Positions 44,431-54,020 of a DNA stretch of 64,000 nucleotides are shown one piece after another. The stretch comes from Turicibacter sanguinis (lineage in GTDB: Bacteria; Bacillota_I; Bacilli_A; MOL361; Turicibacteraceae), in contig NZ_CP053187.1 of the NCBI RefSeq assembly GCF_013046825.1, positions 2,886,001 through 2,950,000 of the forward strand, given 5' to 3'. The first letter of the stretch is position 1; every line of letters starts with the position of its first letter. The position numbers and the translations under genes are program-made. The notes under the pieces were generated by a model. It had not been told where the DNA came from. It was given only the letters and a program-made list of their open reading frames with translations, and made no database searches.

Positions 44431-44435
44431 TTATA

Positions 44436-44708
44436 TTAACGACGTTTTGTCGCATTTTTATTTGATGCTGTTTCTTTTTTGACACAAAGTGCCGTCATCT
44501 GTGATTTAATTTGATGATAAGTTACCGGATCAAATAAAAGATCATTCCAAATTTTCACTTTATTATCTCGAATCCCGCAAATCACTTGTTCATAGTTAGG
44601 ATACTTAATCACAGCAATCCCTTGTTTTGTTTTAATCTCAACGATTACTTCTTCTTTTCCTCTTGTTTCAAATTTTCTTGCGACTCCCTCTTGAGTATGT
44701 TCCCACAT
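44436..44708 (-). CDS. Small hypothetical protein, 90 residues
   Basis: ATG after AAAAGGAGAGG. A beta-rich start (KEEVIVEIKTKQGIAVIKYPNYEQVICG) followed by a helical part (LFDPVTYHQIKSQMTALCVKKE) and a basic tail (NKNATKRR). No motif recognised. Convergent with the P-loop ATPase gene. Confidence 0.6.
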   Translation of the reverse strand: MWEHTQEGVARKFETRGKEEVIVEIKTKQGIAVIKYPNYEQVICGIRDNKVKIWNDLLFDPVTYHQIKSQMTALCVKKETASNKNATKRR

Positions 44709-44926
44709 ATTTAACCTCTCCTTTTAGTATGATTAGTTTTTGGATTGGTGATTCAATGAACACCGTGTATTTTGAGCTACAATTAACCATATGCTTAAAA
44801 AAAAGTTTTATGATAAAAAAGAATCCAATTTCTTTAAACTTTTTATCACTTGAATCCACCTCTCAATCCCTTCGGATTGTGTGATATAATAAGTTATATT
44901 CTTTAATTAAATACCGGAGACCTACT

Positions 44927-45580
44927 ATGCAAATCACAATTAAGAACAAATCAATTATATTTGATATTCAATATGGAAAACGAAAAAAAATGGTGCTAGA
45001 TATAACACCAGAGGGACATATCACCTTGAAGGTACCTCAAAAAACATCGGAACAAGCTATCCATGAATTTATGAATTCAAACGCTAATCTGTTACTAAAA
45101 GTTCAAGAAAAGATAGAGAATCGAAAATATATCTCAAACGAAAAATCCTACGATAAAGAAGAAATTTTCCTCTATCTTGGAAAAGGTTATCATCTTAATC
45201 AACTCATTCCAGAAATACCTGAGTCAGAGAAAGAAATTCAAAAGCAACTACAACAATTTTATACCACTCAAACGAAAAAGATCATAAAAAAACGTGTTCA
45301 ACATTTTGAAAAAATCATTGGCGTCAAAGCTAAAAACGTCACTGTGGTAGACTCCCCTAAAACATGGGGAACTTGTGATTCTAACAAGCAACTTACATTC
45401 AACTATAAACTGTCTATGGCCCCAATTGAAGTGATTGATTACGTTGTTATTCACGAGCTATGTCATATTTTTCATATGAACCATGACCGCTCTTTCTGGC
45501 GTAAGGTTGGGATGTATGATGTGAACTTTAAACAACATCAAGACTATCTTTCAAGATTTGGAATCGTCATGACCATTTAA
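44927..45580 (+). CDS. YgjP-like zinc metallopeptidase (M48/DUF45)
   Basis: 217 residues, ATG after GGAGACC. N-terminal strands and the KTWGTCDSNKQLTFNYKL motif, then VVIHELCHIFHMNHDRSFW: H176, E177, H180 and H186 form the HExxH...H zinc site. Family members are cytoplasmic; biological substrates are not known. A short gene of its own with a strong terminator. Confidence 0.85.
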   Translation: MQITIKNKSIIFDIQYGKRKKMVLDITPEGHITLKVPQKTSEQAIHEFMNSNANLLLKVQEKIENRKYISNEKSYDKEEIFLYLGKGYHLNQLIPEIPESEKEIQKQLQQFYTTQTKKIIKKRVQHFEKIIGVKAKNVTVVDSPKTWGTCDSNKQLTFNYKLSMAPIEVIDYVVIHELCHIFHMNHDRSFWRKVGMYDVNFKQHQDYLSRFGIVMTI

Positions 45581-45612
45581 AAAGGCACTCCCATGAGGGA
45601 GTGCCTTTTTAT
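45580..45612 (+). terminator. Terminator of the metallopeptidase gene
   Basis: AAAGGCACTCCC and GGGAGTGCCTTT around ATGA, T-run. Confidence 0.9.
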
Positions 45613-45664
45613 GAACAAAAAAAAAGACCACCTAAATAAGTAGTCTATGATTAACAAATAAAAA

Positions 45665-45741
45665 TGGCGCGCCTGGCAGGAGTCGAACCCACAACCCTCT
45701 GATCCGAAGTCAGATGCTCTATCCAATTGAGCTACAAGCGC
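45665..45741 (-). tRNA. tRNA-Arg (anticodon UCG)
   Basis: 77 nt on the minus strand. Acceptor GCGCTTG pairs with CAGGCGC; discriminator G and encoded CCA. The D arm region is TAGCTCAATTGGATAGAG, the anticodon arm TCTGA-CTTCGGA-TCAGA with anticodon TCG, and the T loop GTGGGTTCGACTCC. The sequence matches the arginine tRNA pattern. Read codons CGA and, by wobble, others of the CGN box. Confidence 0.95.
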
Positions 45742-45885
45742 ATAAGATTTACATTTATTATCTTATTTAATATTATACTCTACATCATTTTCTTCGTCAA
45801 CCAAATATCTGTTAATTATTAACAAACATTACTATTCAAGAATGAAAGATAATCGAGTTCTCTTGAGTTACCTTTCATCCTTACT
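45742..45885. other. Intergenic between tRNA and GNAT gene
   Basis: Should hold the tRNA promoter; no clear boxes and no ORF seen. Confidence 0.25.
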
Positions 45886-46350
45886 TTATTTGATCGGGGT
45901 TCTCATCACATTTCGAACATTCATCAAACCTTCTTTTTCATAAAACATTAAGGCTGCCTGATTATTAGCTAATACACTTAGCTCAATATACTCTAATTGA
46001 CGGTCTTTCCCCCAATCCTTAGCCGCCTTAAATAATTCATGTCCATATCCACATCCTCTATATAAAGGATCCACAACTAAATGTACTAAATAAACATAAT
46101 GACGCTTGAGTAAAGATGGAAGATCAATTGATTCTAATTGCTCAACAAGAGCAAGTCCCCGAATTTCACCTTCATCTTCTAACAATAGATAATCTGCTTT
46201 CTCATTCAATAAATACTGCCGCACCCAATCGATATCTTCACTTATTTTTTTAAAATCATCCGGTTGCAACTTGGACATCATTTGATTGAGTTCATTATTT
46301 AAACGAACAATTAAATCGATATCCTCAACTGTCCCTAGCCTTACTTTCAT
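45886..46350 (-). CDS. GNAT-family N-acetyltransferase
   Basis: Start at ATG 46350 after AAGAGGTGA; about 154 residues. Acetyl-CoA binding loop at DPLYRGCGYGHELFKAAKDWG (R/Q-x-x-G-x-G pattern), preceded by VYLVHLVV, and a late strand-helix with AALMFYEKEGL typical of GNAT enzymes. Substrate unknown. Next to an SDR gene on the same strand, but each has its own ribosome site and a gap of about 65 bases lies between. Confidence 0.85.
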   Translation of the reverse strand: MKVRLGTVEDIDLIVRLNNELNQMMSKLQPDDFKKISEDIDWVRQYLLNEKADYLLLEDEGEIRGLALVEQLESIDLPSLLKRHYVYLVHLVVDPLYRGCGYGHELFKAAKDWGKDRQLEYIELSVLANNQAALMFYEKEGLMNVRNVMRTPIK

Positions 46351-46416
46351 ACTCTCACCTCTTAATGATGATTGTATTAGATAGAAACACAATTTATGAC
46401 TAATAAAATAGTTGGA

Positions 46417-47187
46417 TTACTTTTGTTTTTTCAATTGATTTCGATAAACGAGCATACGGCCCCATTTTCTTGGAATAAAACGATTAAAAAATAACAAAAA
46501 TCGATTAATCATTCCTGGAACAATGACTTCTTTTCCTTTTAACATGCCTGCAACTGCAATTTCAGCCACTTCTTCTGCTGTTTTAATTTTAGTTGATGCC
46601 ACCTGAATATGTGCACGTTTTTGAAAATCTGTATCAACTGGACCTGGACATAAAACACTTACCTTAACGTTTGATTTCTTCATCTGTAGCTCATAAGAAA
46701 TGGCTTCTGTTAATTGTAAGACATACCCTTTTGTAGCATAATAACTCGCCATTAAGGGACCAGATTGAAAGGCTGCAGTTGAAGCGACATTCATCAGATA
46801 TCCCTTATCTTGCTCCACAAAATCTTTTAAAAATAATTTACTCAAAAGATGTAAACTTTTAATATTTAAATCAATCATATTTAATTCATTCTCTAAGTTT
46901 ATCTCGATAAAGTCACCAAATAATCCAAATCCTGCATTATTAATTAAACCCTCGATAGAATAAATCTGACAAGCCTCATAGAGCAATTCCGTTTGCTTCA
47001 TATCCGATAAATCAAACGGCATCACTTCAACTTTCACTTTATATTTTTTTAAAATATCAGATTTTAATTGTTTTAATAACTCTTCTCTTCTTGCTACTAA
47101 AATTAGTGAATACCCACGTTTTGCAAGTGCATAACAAATGGCTTCTCCTATCCCTGATGAAGCTCCCGTTACAACAAAATAACCCAC
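46417..47187 (-). CDS. Short-chain dehydrogenase/reductase
   Basis: GTG start 47187 after AAGGAGGAG; about 256 residues. Rossmann motif TGASSGIGE, NNAG, catalytic serine in NVASTAAF, and YYATK (Tyr, Lys). C-terminal hydrophobic, basic end suggests membrane association (FLLFFNRFIPRKWGRMLVY). The DltE-like or YqjQ-type group fits by pattern; substrate unknown. Confidence 0.85.
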   Translation of the reverse strand: MGYFVVTGASSGIGEAICYALAKRGYSLILVARREELLKQLKSDILKKYKVKVEVMPFDLSDMKQTELLYEACQIYSIEGLINNAGFGLFGDFIEINLENELNMIDLNIKSLHLLSKLFLKDFVEQDKGYLMNVASTAAFQSGPLMASYYATKGYVLQLTEAISYELQMKKSNVKVSVLCPGPVDTDFQKRAHIQVASTKIKTAEEVAEIAVAGMLKGKEVIVPGMINRFLLFFNRFIPRKWGRMLVYRNQLKKQK

Positions 47188-47417
47188 AATAACTCCTCCT
47201 TGTAAAAAACAAAAAGAAGAAAGCAAAACCATACTTTAAACAAATAAAGTTTTGCATTCTTCCTTCCTATCATTCATCTAGATATTTACAAAAATGGTTT
47301 CAATATTTCTTTCATCAGCCTTAACACGTAAATGTATTGGATACAAAGGTTCCGATTATATAGGTAACTATTTATTGCTATTAAACACAAATCTAGACTA
47401 ATCTCTTTAACAATAGA
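47188..47417. other. Intergenic between SDR and RNase III genes
   Basis: No ORF with a ribosome site and no clear terminator seen. AT-rich. Confidence 0.25.
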
Positions 47418-48128
47418 TTATTTTTTTTCATGATTCTTCGCTAGAATCTCTATTGCACCTTTAGCTGCTTGTTGTTCAGCTTCTTTTTTAGTTTTTCCAA
47501 TTCCACGTCCAAGCGTAATCCCATCCAACAAAACAATAGCTTCAAATGAACGATTATGAGCTGGACCTGTCTCAGAAATAATACGATATTCAATTGCTTT
47601 TTTAGAATCTGCTTGCACAAGTTCTTGTAACGTACTTTTATAATCAAATACTTGTGTCACTTCACCTTGTTGGTAAGCTTTATGAATAATCTCATGAACA
47701 AATGAGTAAACCGTGTCCATTCCTAAATCAAGATACATCGCCCCAACAAATGCTTCAAACGCATCAGCTAAAACCGTTGGACGTTCACGACCTCCAGAAT
47801 TTTCTTCACCACGCCCCAATAACATTAACTTTCCTAAGTTTAAATTACGAGCATAAGACTCAAGTGATGGCTCACAGACAAGTTGGGCACGAATCTTCGT
47901 CATTTCACCTTCTGAAAGAGAAGGTTTTAAATTAAAAAGGTAGTTTGAGACTGTTAATTCTAAGACCGCATCTCCTAGATATTCTAATCGCTCATTATCT
48001 TCAATTTTTAAATGGCGATGTTCATTAACGTACGATGAGTGAGTAAAAGCCTGACAATAACGATCTAGTTGACGAAACGCAATCTTATTTTCTTTTAAAA
48101 ACTCCGCTAATTGATCTAAATATGCCAA
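47418..48128 (-). CDS. rnc: Ribonuclease III
   Basis: TTG start at 48128, 8 bases after GGAGGTG; 236 residues. N-terminal catalytic domain with the signature NERLEYLGDAVLE (metal ligands E and D), a second ligand in DAFEAFVGAMYLD (D, E), and a C-terminal dsRNA-binding domain (DYKSTLQELVQA... GIGKTKKEAEQQAAKGA). It processes rRNA precursors and other structured RNAs. In Bacillus it lies after acpP; here it follows plsX directly. Confidence 0.95.
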   Translation of the reverse strand: MAYLDQLAEFLKENKIAFRQLDRYCQAFTHSSYVNEHRHLKIEDNERLEYLGDAVLELTVSNYLFNLKPSLSEGEMTKIRAQLVCEPSLESYARNLNLGKLMLLGRGEENSGGRERPTVLADAFEAFVGAMYLDLGMDTVYSFVHEIIHKAYQQGEVTQVFDYKSTLQELVQADSKKAIEYRIISETGPAHNRSFEAIVLLDGITLGRGIGKTKKEAEQQAAKGAIEILAKNHEKK

Positions 48129-48272
48129 AATATTTCACCTCCATTCAAATTCCAAATAATTATAACCCTTTTCCAGGCTTTTCACAAGAGATTCGTAAAG
48201 AGTCGAGTGTTTTCGACGAAAATAGAAGTAACAAGACATTTCTACATCTATTTTCAACTGCAAATCAGATGA

Positions 48273-49277
48273 CTATTCAACATTTTCTCTCAATGCTTGA
48301 CTAATTTTATTCACGACATCTTGTGAAACAGCTTCACGTGCTTGACGAATCGCATTCATTATAGCAAGAGAATCCGATGATCCGTGAGCTTTGATAACAG
48401 GTGCTGTTACCCCAAGTAACATTGCTCCCCCTACCTCTGAAGCATCCATTCGCTTTTTAATACGGCTAAAAATTGGTTTTAAAATTAAAGCCCCTACTTT
48501 TCCTCGTGTTGAAGACATTAATTCTTCTTTTAATAATGAAAAGACTGATTTTGAAGTCCCTTCTACCGCTTTTAAGGCAATATTTCCAGAGTATCCATCT
48601 GCCACAATGATATCTACTTCACCAGAAATCATTGTTTTTCCTTCCATATTTCCAACGAAGTTAATCGAAGAATCCGCTTGAATCAATTTAAATGCTTCTT
48701 TTTGAAGGTCTGTTCCTTTTCCTTCTTCTGTTCCAATATTTAATAAAGCAACACTTGGGTTTTGAATATGTAACACTTCTTTGGCATAAATTGAAGCAAT
48801 TTTCGCATTCTGATATAAATATTGAGGTTTGGCCTCACTTGTTGCTCCAGCATCACATAAAATCGTATATTTATTTGCTTTAATCGTCGGCATAACAGGA
48901 GCTAAGGCTGGACGCTCCACTTCTTTCAAACGTTTTACAACCAACGTTCCCGCTGCAATTAACGCACCTGTAGCTCCTGCTGAAACAACCGCATCAATTT
49001 CACCAGCTTTAGCATCTTTACAAGCACGTACCATTGAAGAATCTTTATATTTTCGAATGGCCATGGCAGGATCTTTAATATCCATCGGAATCACTTCTTC
49101 ACAATGAACGATTTTAATACGCTCGTGTGGTTCCTTCATATATTTTTTTATTTCATCCGCTTGCCCATATAACAAAATCTCAATATCATTAAATTTTTCC
49201 ACTGCTTCATAAGCACCTAATACTGGTTGTTCTGGAGCAAAATCGCCACCCATGGCGTCTAATCCTATTTTAAACAT
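48273..49277 (-). CDS. plsX: Phosphate acyltransferase PlsX
   Basis: 334 residues, ATG after GAGGTGAC. Conserved starts IGLDAMGGDFAPE, and blocks SAGATGALIAAGTL, PALAPVMPT and ADGYSGNIALKAVEG, all typical of PlsX. It makes acyl-phosphate from acyl-ACP for phospholipid synthesis (with PlsY, PlsC). No acpP, fabD or fabG follows as in Bacillus. Confidence 0.95.
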   Translation of the reverse strand: MFKIGLDAMGGDFAPEQPVLGAYEAVEKFNDIEILLYGQADEIKKYMKEPHERIKIVHCEEVIPMDIKDPAMAIRKYKDSSMVRACKDAKAGEIDAVVSAGATGALIAAGTLVVKRLKEVERPALAPVMPTIKANKYTILCDAGATSEAKPQYLYQNAKIASIYAKEVLHIQNPSVALLNIGTEEGKGTDLQKEAFKLIQADSSINFVGNMEGKTMISGEVDIIVADGYSGNIALKAVEGTSKSVFSLLKEELMSSTRGKVGALILKPIFSRIKKRMDASEVGGAMLLGVTAPVIKAHGSSDSLAIMNAIRQAREAVSQDVVNKISQALRENVE

Positions 49278-49393
49278 TTCATGTCACCTCATTCATTGAC
49301 GCTAATTCCTTAGCATTCATTCATCTTATAAAAAAAATAACTATTACCATTATAAACTATTTCAAAGGTTTTCGACACCTAACTTTTCTGATT

Positions 49394-51439
49394 TTAATCA
49401 AATTGATGCATCTCATTGGCCACCGTTGATTCGATATAATCGCGTAGTGGTAAATATAAATTATTTTGTTTAAATTCATCTGAACTGACTAAACGATAAG
49501 CATCTTGCATCGCAACTTGTAAAATATTAAAATCTTGTACTAAATCCGCCATTTTAAACACTGGAACCCCTGACTGCTTCTCCCCAAAGAAATCTCCAGG
49601 ACCACGAAGTTTTAAATCAGCTTCTGATATTTCAAAGCCATTCGTTGTCTGAGTCATAATTGTTAGTCTCTCTAAGCTCGCTTCATTTTTAATATCACTC
49701 ATCAATAGACAATAGGCCTGTTCACTTCCACGTCCAACACGTCCCCTTAACTGATGTAATTGCGATAATCCAAATCGGTGGGCATCATAAATGAGCATCA
49801 AATTGGCATTTGGAACGTTTACTCCAACCTCAATCACAGTCGTTGAAATTAAAATTTGAGAACGATTCGCCACGAAATCATCCATTACAGCATCTTTTTC
49901 AGCTTGAGACAAACGTCCATGCATTAATCCGACCTTTGCCCGTCCCTGAAAATGGTGTTGCCACAAATGATACACTTCTACCGCATTTTGTACATCCATC
50001 GCTTCAGATTCCTCAATTAGTGGGGTAATAACATACGCCTGTTGACCTTTACTTAAAATTTCATCTTGAATAAAATTTAATGCCCGATCTAACTTTCCAC
50101 TATCAATTAAATAGGTTTCAACAGGTTTACGCCCTTTAGGCATTTGAGTAATTGTTGAAACATCCATATCACCAAAAGCTGAAATTGCAAGCGTTCTTGG
50201 AATTGGCGTTGCTGTCATCATCAATACATCTACAAATTCACCTTTTTCACGTAACATTTTTCGCTGATTGACTCCAAAACGATGCTGTTCATCCGTTATG
50301 ACAAGTCCTAAATTTTGAAAGACAACTTCTTGTTGAATAATCGCATGAGTTCCAACGAGCAGATTAATTTCACCTTGTCTTAACTTTTCTAAAATTTCAC
50401 GTCGTCGTTTCCCTTTAACCGAGCTACTTAAAAACTCTATGTTTACCTCTTTAAACGGGGAAAAGAGCTCACAAAATGATTTATAATGTTGTTGCCCAAG
50501 TATTTCAGTTGGAACCATTAAAGCCGTCTGAAAACCAGCTAACATTGTCATAAATAAGCTCACAGCTGCTACAACTGTTTTTCCTGAACCTACATCCCCT
50601 TGTAGTAATCGATTCATCCGAGTGGGACTCATTAAGTCTGTTTTGATTTCAGATAATACAGTCAACTGTGCCTCTGTTAATTGAAACGGCAATTGATGAA
50701 TGAATTGCTCCACTTTCATCTCATCAAAACATTTATTCGCCCCTACTTTTTCATGTTTCGTTTGATGACGTAAATATTGAATTTTAAGCTGAAACTTCAA
50801 TAATTCCTCATATTTAATACGGCGTTCAACTTGACGTACTTGTTCTTTATTCTTTGGAAAATGGGCAAATGATACAGCATCCTTATATGAAATTAATCGA
50901 TAAGATTGTTGCAAGTCGAGTGGAAGATCATCATTAATCAGTGAGTGAAATTGTTCATAGGCTGCTTTTACTATTTTTTTAAATGTTTTAGTTGGAATTT
51001 CCTTTAAAGAATAAACTGGCTCAATTCCTCTTCCCTCTGCACTCCCAATGATAATATCTGTCGCTGTAATTACCTTACGTCCTAAATCCCATTTTCCCGT
51101 CACGGTAATTAAAGTATCTAACTTTAATTGATTTTTTAAAAATTGACGATTAAAGACAACGACTTTAACGACTTCATGATTAACTAACACATTAAAACTC
51201 ATACGAGCCTTCATTTTTCCATAATATTGAACACTACAAGCTGTAATGACTTTTGCTTCAACGGTAATTTTTTCTTCATGCATGGCGTGATGAATATCAA
51301 TCAATTCATAATTTTCATAGCGATAGGGAAAATACTCTAATAAATCTTTTACCGTCACAATTTTAAGTTGAGCCAACTTTTCAACCATTGCTTTGCCGAC
51401 CCCTTTAACTTCTGTAACTAAAATTTCATTTAATGACAT
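49394..51439 (-). CDS. recG: ATP-dependent DNA helicase RecG
   Basis: Start at ATG 51439, after AAAGGGTG; about 681 residues. Wedge domain at the N-terminus with helix-hairpin-helix (GVGKAMVEKLAQLKI), helicase motifs MLAGFQTALMVPTEIL, GDVGSGKT Walker A, DEQHRFG (motif II), MTATPIPRTL, QLRGRVGRG. It remodels stalled forks and Holliday junctions. Followed by plsX as in Bacillus, without fapR between. Confidence 0.95.
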   Translation of the reverse strand: MSLNEILVTEVKGVGKAMVEKLAQLKIVTVKDLLEYFPYRYENYELIDIHHAMHEEKITVEAKVITACSVQYYGKMKARMSFNVLVNHEVVKVVVFNRQFLKNQLKLDTLITVTGKWDLGRKVITATDIIIGSAEGRGIEPVYSLKEIPTKTFKKIVKAAYEQFHSLINDDLPLDLQQSYRLISYKDAVSFAHFPKNKEQVRQVERRIKYEELLKFQLKIQYLRHQTKHEKVGANKCFDEMKVEQFIHQLPFQLTEAQLTVLSEIKTDLMSPTRMNRLLQGDVGSGKTVVAAVSLFMTMLAGFQTALMVPTEILGQQHYKSFCELFSPFKEVNIEFLSSSVKGKRRREILEKLRQGEINLLVGTHAIIQQEVVFQNLGLVITDEQHRFGVNQRKMLREKGEFVDVLMMTATPIPRTLAISAFGDMDVSTITQMPKGRKPVETYLIDSGKLDRALNFIQDEILSKGQQAYVITPLIEESEAMDVQNAVEVYHLWQHHFQGRAKVGLMHGRLSQAEKDAVMDDFVANRSQILISTTVIEVGVNVPNANLMLIYDAHRFGLSQLHQLRGRVGRGSEQAYCLLMSDIKNEASLERLTIMTQTTNGFEISEADLKLRGPGDFFGEKQSGVPVFKMADLVQDFNILQVAMQDAYRLVSSDEFKQNNLYLPLRDYIESTVANEMHQFD

Positions 51440-51503
51440 TTTCTCACACCCTTTCAAATCATCATTTTTTCTTATATTGTATCATAAAGTGTCAATTTAA
51501 ATA

Positions 51504-51536
51504 TGAAAAAAGACGTGTTAAATGATTAACACGTCT
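51504..51536 (-). terminator. Terminator of the yloUV pair
   Basis: AGACGTGTTAA and TTAACACGTCT around ATGA; T-run on the minus strand. Confidence 0.9.
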
Positions 51537-51550
51537 CAAATCTCATTCTA

Positions 51551-53191
51551 TTACTCAACTGAGATAATGTATGAATAAACAGGTTGTTCTCCATTGAAAA
51601 TCGTTACTTCTACGTCATCATATTTGTTTTCAATGTACTCTGCTAATTCATCAGCTTCATCTTCATCTGTTCCTTCACCGTAAATGATCGTTACAATTTC
51701 ACTATCTTCATCAATCATTTTATCAACTAAAGCACAAGCACTTTCAAAACGATCTGGTACTGATACAACAATATCTTTATCTAAAATTCCGATAAAATCA
51801 TTTTCCTTAATGTCAACACCATTCATTTGTGTATCACGAACAGCATATGTAACTTGTCCTGATTTTACTTCTGTAATAGCTTGTGTCATTACTTCAGTAT
51901 TTTCAGTAACAGATGCATTTTCATTAAACATAATTAATGATGTATAACCTTGTGGAATTGTTTTTGACGGAATAACAACAACATTAATATCTTCTGTTAC
52001 TTGAGCCGCTTGATTAGCTGCCATGATAATATTACTATTATTTGGTAAAATAATAATATTTTTTGCATTTAATTCATCAATTGCCTTTAAGAAGTCTTCT
52101 GTTGATGGATTCATTGTCTGTCCACCTTCAATCACATAATGACATCCTTGTTCCTCAAATAAGTGCTTAATCCCTTCACCTGCAACAACTGAAATAATTC
52201 CATATTCCACTTGTTCTTTTGTCGCTGGCATAGCCGGTTCAGAACTATTTTGTCCGATAATTTCATTGTGTTGTTCTGTCATATTTTCAATCTTTAACTT
52301 CACAAATTCACCATGTTTTTGTGCTAATGTTAAAGCTTCTCCTGGTGTTAAGGTATGAACATGAACTTTAACAATGTCTTCATCTTGAACAACGACAATC
52401 GAATTTCCTAACTTTTCCAAACGTCCGCGGAAAACTTCTTCTTTAAATGGAGTGCGTTCCTCATCTAAACGTAAAATGAACTCTGTACAATATCCAAATT
52501 CAATTTCATCACTGCTTAATGCCATTTGAGCTGATTCTTGTGTCGTTTCAGATACTTGTTCTAAATTAATTACTTCACCTTTTAAAGCTTTTAAGAATCC
52601 TTCAAAAATATATGTTAACCCTTGTCCACCACTATCAACAACGCCTACCTCTTTTAAAACAGGTAAAAGATCTGGTGTACGATCCAATGAAATTTGCATT
52701 TCATTTACGACTAGTTCATATAAATCAGTGATGGTCTCAACTGTTTCATATTTGCAAACAGCAGCTTCAGCCGATTCACGAGCAACAGTTAAAATAGTTC
52801 CTTCAACTGGCTTCATAACTGCTTTATAAGCTGTTTTAACACCACTTTCAAGTGCAAAAGCAATCTCTTCAATACTCGCTTCGTCTTTCCCCTCAAGACC
52901 TGTAGCAAATCCTCTAAATAATTGTGATAAAATAACACCTGAGTTTCCACGGGCACCCATTAATAAACCACGTGATAAAACTTTTGCTACTTTTCCAATT
53001 GAGGCTTCATTTAAAGAAACTAACTCTTTTGCTCCCGCAGTCATAGTCATACTCATATTTGTTCCTGTATCTCCATCCGGAACAGGGAATACGTTTAATT
53101 GGTCAACATATTTAGATTTGTTGGCTAAGTTATTAGCTCCATTTATTACCATTTGTTTAAATACGATACCATTTATCTGTTTCAACGACAT
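51551..53191 (-). CDS. fakA: DhaL/DegV-linked kinase domain protein YloV (FakA-type)
   Basis: Start at ATG 53191; a TTG two codons upstream is possible. 546 residues. N-terminal DhaL-type ATP-binding domain with FPVPDGDTGTNMSMT and GARGNSGVILSQLF, then a middle domain and C-terminal domain with VEYGIISVVAGEGI. This is the fatty-acid kinase A subunit (FakA; YloV in Bacillus) which phosphorylates exogenous fatty acids bound by FakB (DegV). Partner FakB is not in the window. Preceded by the Asp23-like yloU gene with a 9-bp gap, an operon pattern seen in Bacillus. Confidence 0.9.
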   Translation of the reverse strand: MSLKQINGIVFKQMVINGANNLANKSKYVDQLNVFPVPDGDTGTNMSMTMTAGAKELVSLNEASIGKVAKVLSRGLLMGARGNSGVILSQLFRGFATGLEGKDEASIEEIAFALESGVKTAYKAVMKPVEGTILTVARESAEAAVCKYETVETITDLYELVVNEMQISLDRTPDLLPVLKEVGVVDSGGQGLTYIFEGFLKALKGEVINLEQVSETTQESAQMALSSDEIEFGYCTEFILRLDEERTPFKEEVFRGRLEKLGNSIVVVQDEDIVKVHVHTLTPGEALTLAQKHGEFVKLKIENMTEQHNEIIGQNSSEPAMPATKEQVEYGIISVVAGEGIKHLFEEQGCHYVIEGGQTMNPSTEDFLKAIDELNAKNIIILPNNSNIIMAANQAAQVTEDINVVVIPSKTIPQGYTSLIMFNENASVTENTEVMTQAITEVKSGQVTYAVRDTQMNGVDIKENDFIGILDKDIVVSVPDRFESACALVDKMIDEDSEIVTIIYGEGTDEDEADELAEYIENKYDDVEVTIFNGEQPVYSYIISVE

Positions 53192-53205
53192 GAACAATAC
53201 TCCTC

Positions 53206-53571
53206 CTAGCGATCTAAACCTTTAACACCTTGCACAAACACATTAACTTCTTTAACATGTTCTCCAAAAGTTTTTTCGATCACATACTGAACTTTTTTCT
53301 GAATTTCAAAACATACTTCTGATACTTTAATTCCAATTCCAACAATTACATATAAATCAACGATTAACTTATTATTGTCATCGGCGCGTAATGTAACACC
53401 TTTACTATAGTTCTCTTTACCTAAAACAACGGCTAATCCATCTTTAACAAAATTCTTTGAAGCCATCCCCACAACACCATAACATTCTGTTGTAGCATTT
53501 CCGATGACTGTAGAAAGGGCATCTCTTGAAATGTCGATTCGACCATATTCATTTTTAATTTGGACTGTCAT
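53206..53571 (-). CDS. yloU: Asp23/Gls24-family protein (YloU)
   Basis: Start at ATG 53571, 10 bases after GGGAGG; 121 residues. Typical pattern DALSTVIGNATTECYGVVGMASK, LRADDNNKLIVDLYVIVGIGIKVSEVC and C-terminal VKEVNVFVQGVK. Membrane-associated, envelope-related family, normally paired with FakA-like protein. Function in detail unknown. Confidence 0.9.
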   Translation of the reverse strand: MTVQIKNEYGRIDISRDALSTVIGNATTECYGVVGMASKNFVKDGLAVVLGKENYSKGVTLRADDNNKLIVDLYVIVGIGIKVSEVCFEIQKKVQYVIEKTFGEHVKEVNVFVQGVKGLDR

Positions 53572-53709
53572 GATTGACAAACCTCCCTCATCGCTATATT
53601 CTTGATATCATTTTACTATATATTATACACCATGACAAATGAAAAATGTCAATCAAGGCGACTAAAACAACGGAAACAATACTATTCTCTGCAATTATTT
53701 CAAAAAAAC

Positions 53710-53738
53710 TTGATAATTTATAAAAAATGTGATAAATT
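53710..53738 (+). promoter_or_regulatory. Promoter of rpmB
   Basis: TTGATA (53710-53715), 17-base spacer, TAAATT (53733-53738), with start codon 42 bases downstream. Confidence 0.55.
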
Positions 53739-53780
53739 AATATGAGTCTTAGATAGTTAGTGAAGTAAGGAGGTTTGACT

Positions 53781-53972
53781 ATGGCTCGTGTTTGTACAAT
53801 TACAGGACGTCGTACGACAACAGGAAACGCTCGTTCTCATGCAATGAACTCTTCAAAACGTACTTGGAAGTCTAACGTTCAAAAAGTTAAAATCTTAGTA
53901 AACGGTAAACCTAAAAAAGTATACGTTTCTGCTCGCGCATTAAAATCAGGTAAAGTAGAACGCGTTTATTAA
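53781..53972 (+). CDS. rpmB: 50S ribosomal protein L28
   Basis: 63 residues, start ATG 53781 after [18 protein letters not shown] start and basic sequence [19 protein letters not shown]; alternative upstream start codons belong to the ribosome-site side. Single-gene unit on the plus strand amid a minus-strand block, the same orientation arrangement as in Bacillus. Confidence 0.97.
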   Translation: MARVCTITGRRTTTGNARSHAMNSSKRTWKSNVQKVKILVNGKPKKVYVSARALKSGKVERVY

Positions 53973-53979
53973 TAACAAT

Positions 53980-54013
53980 AAAAAAAAGTTATCATGTTGG
54001 ATAACTTTTTTTT
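53980..54013. terminator. Bidirectional terminator between rpmB and the SHOCT-like gene
   Basis: AAGTTATC and GATAACTT arms, A- and T-runs. Confidence 0.9.
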
Positions 54014-54020
54014 ATTGTTA

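Noticed and set aside
45665-45741. tRNA as the attachment site of an integrated element
   Set aside because: No repeat of the tRNA 3' end and no integrase gene found in the window.
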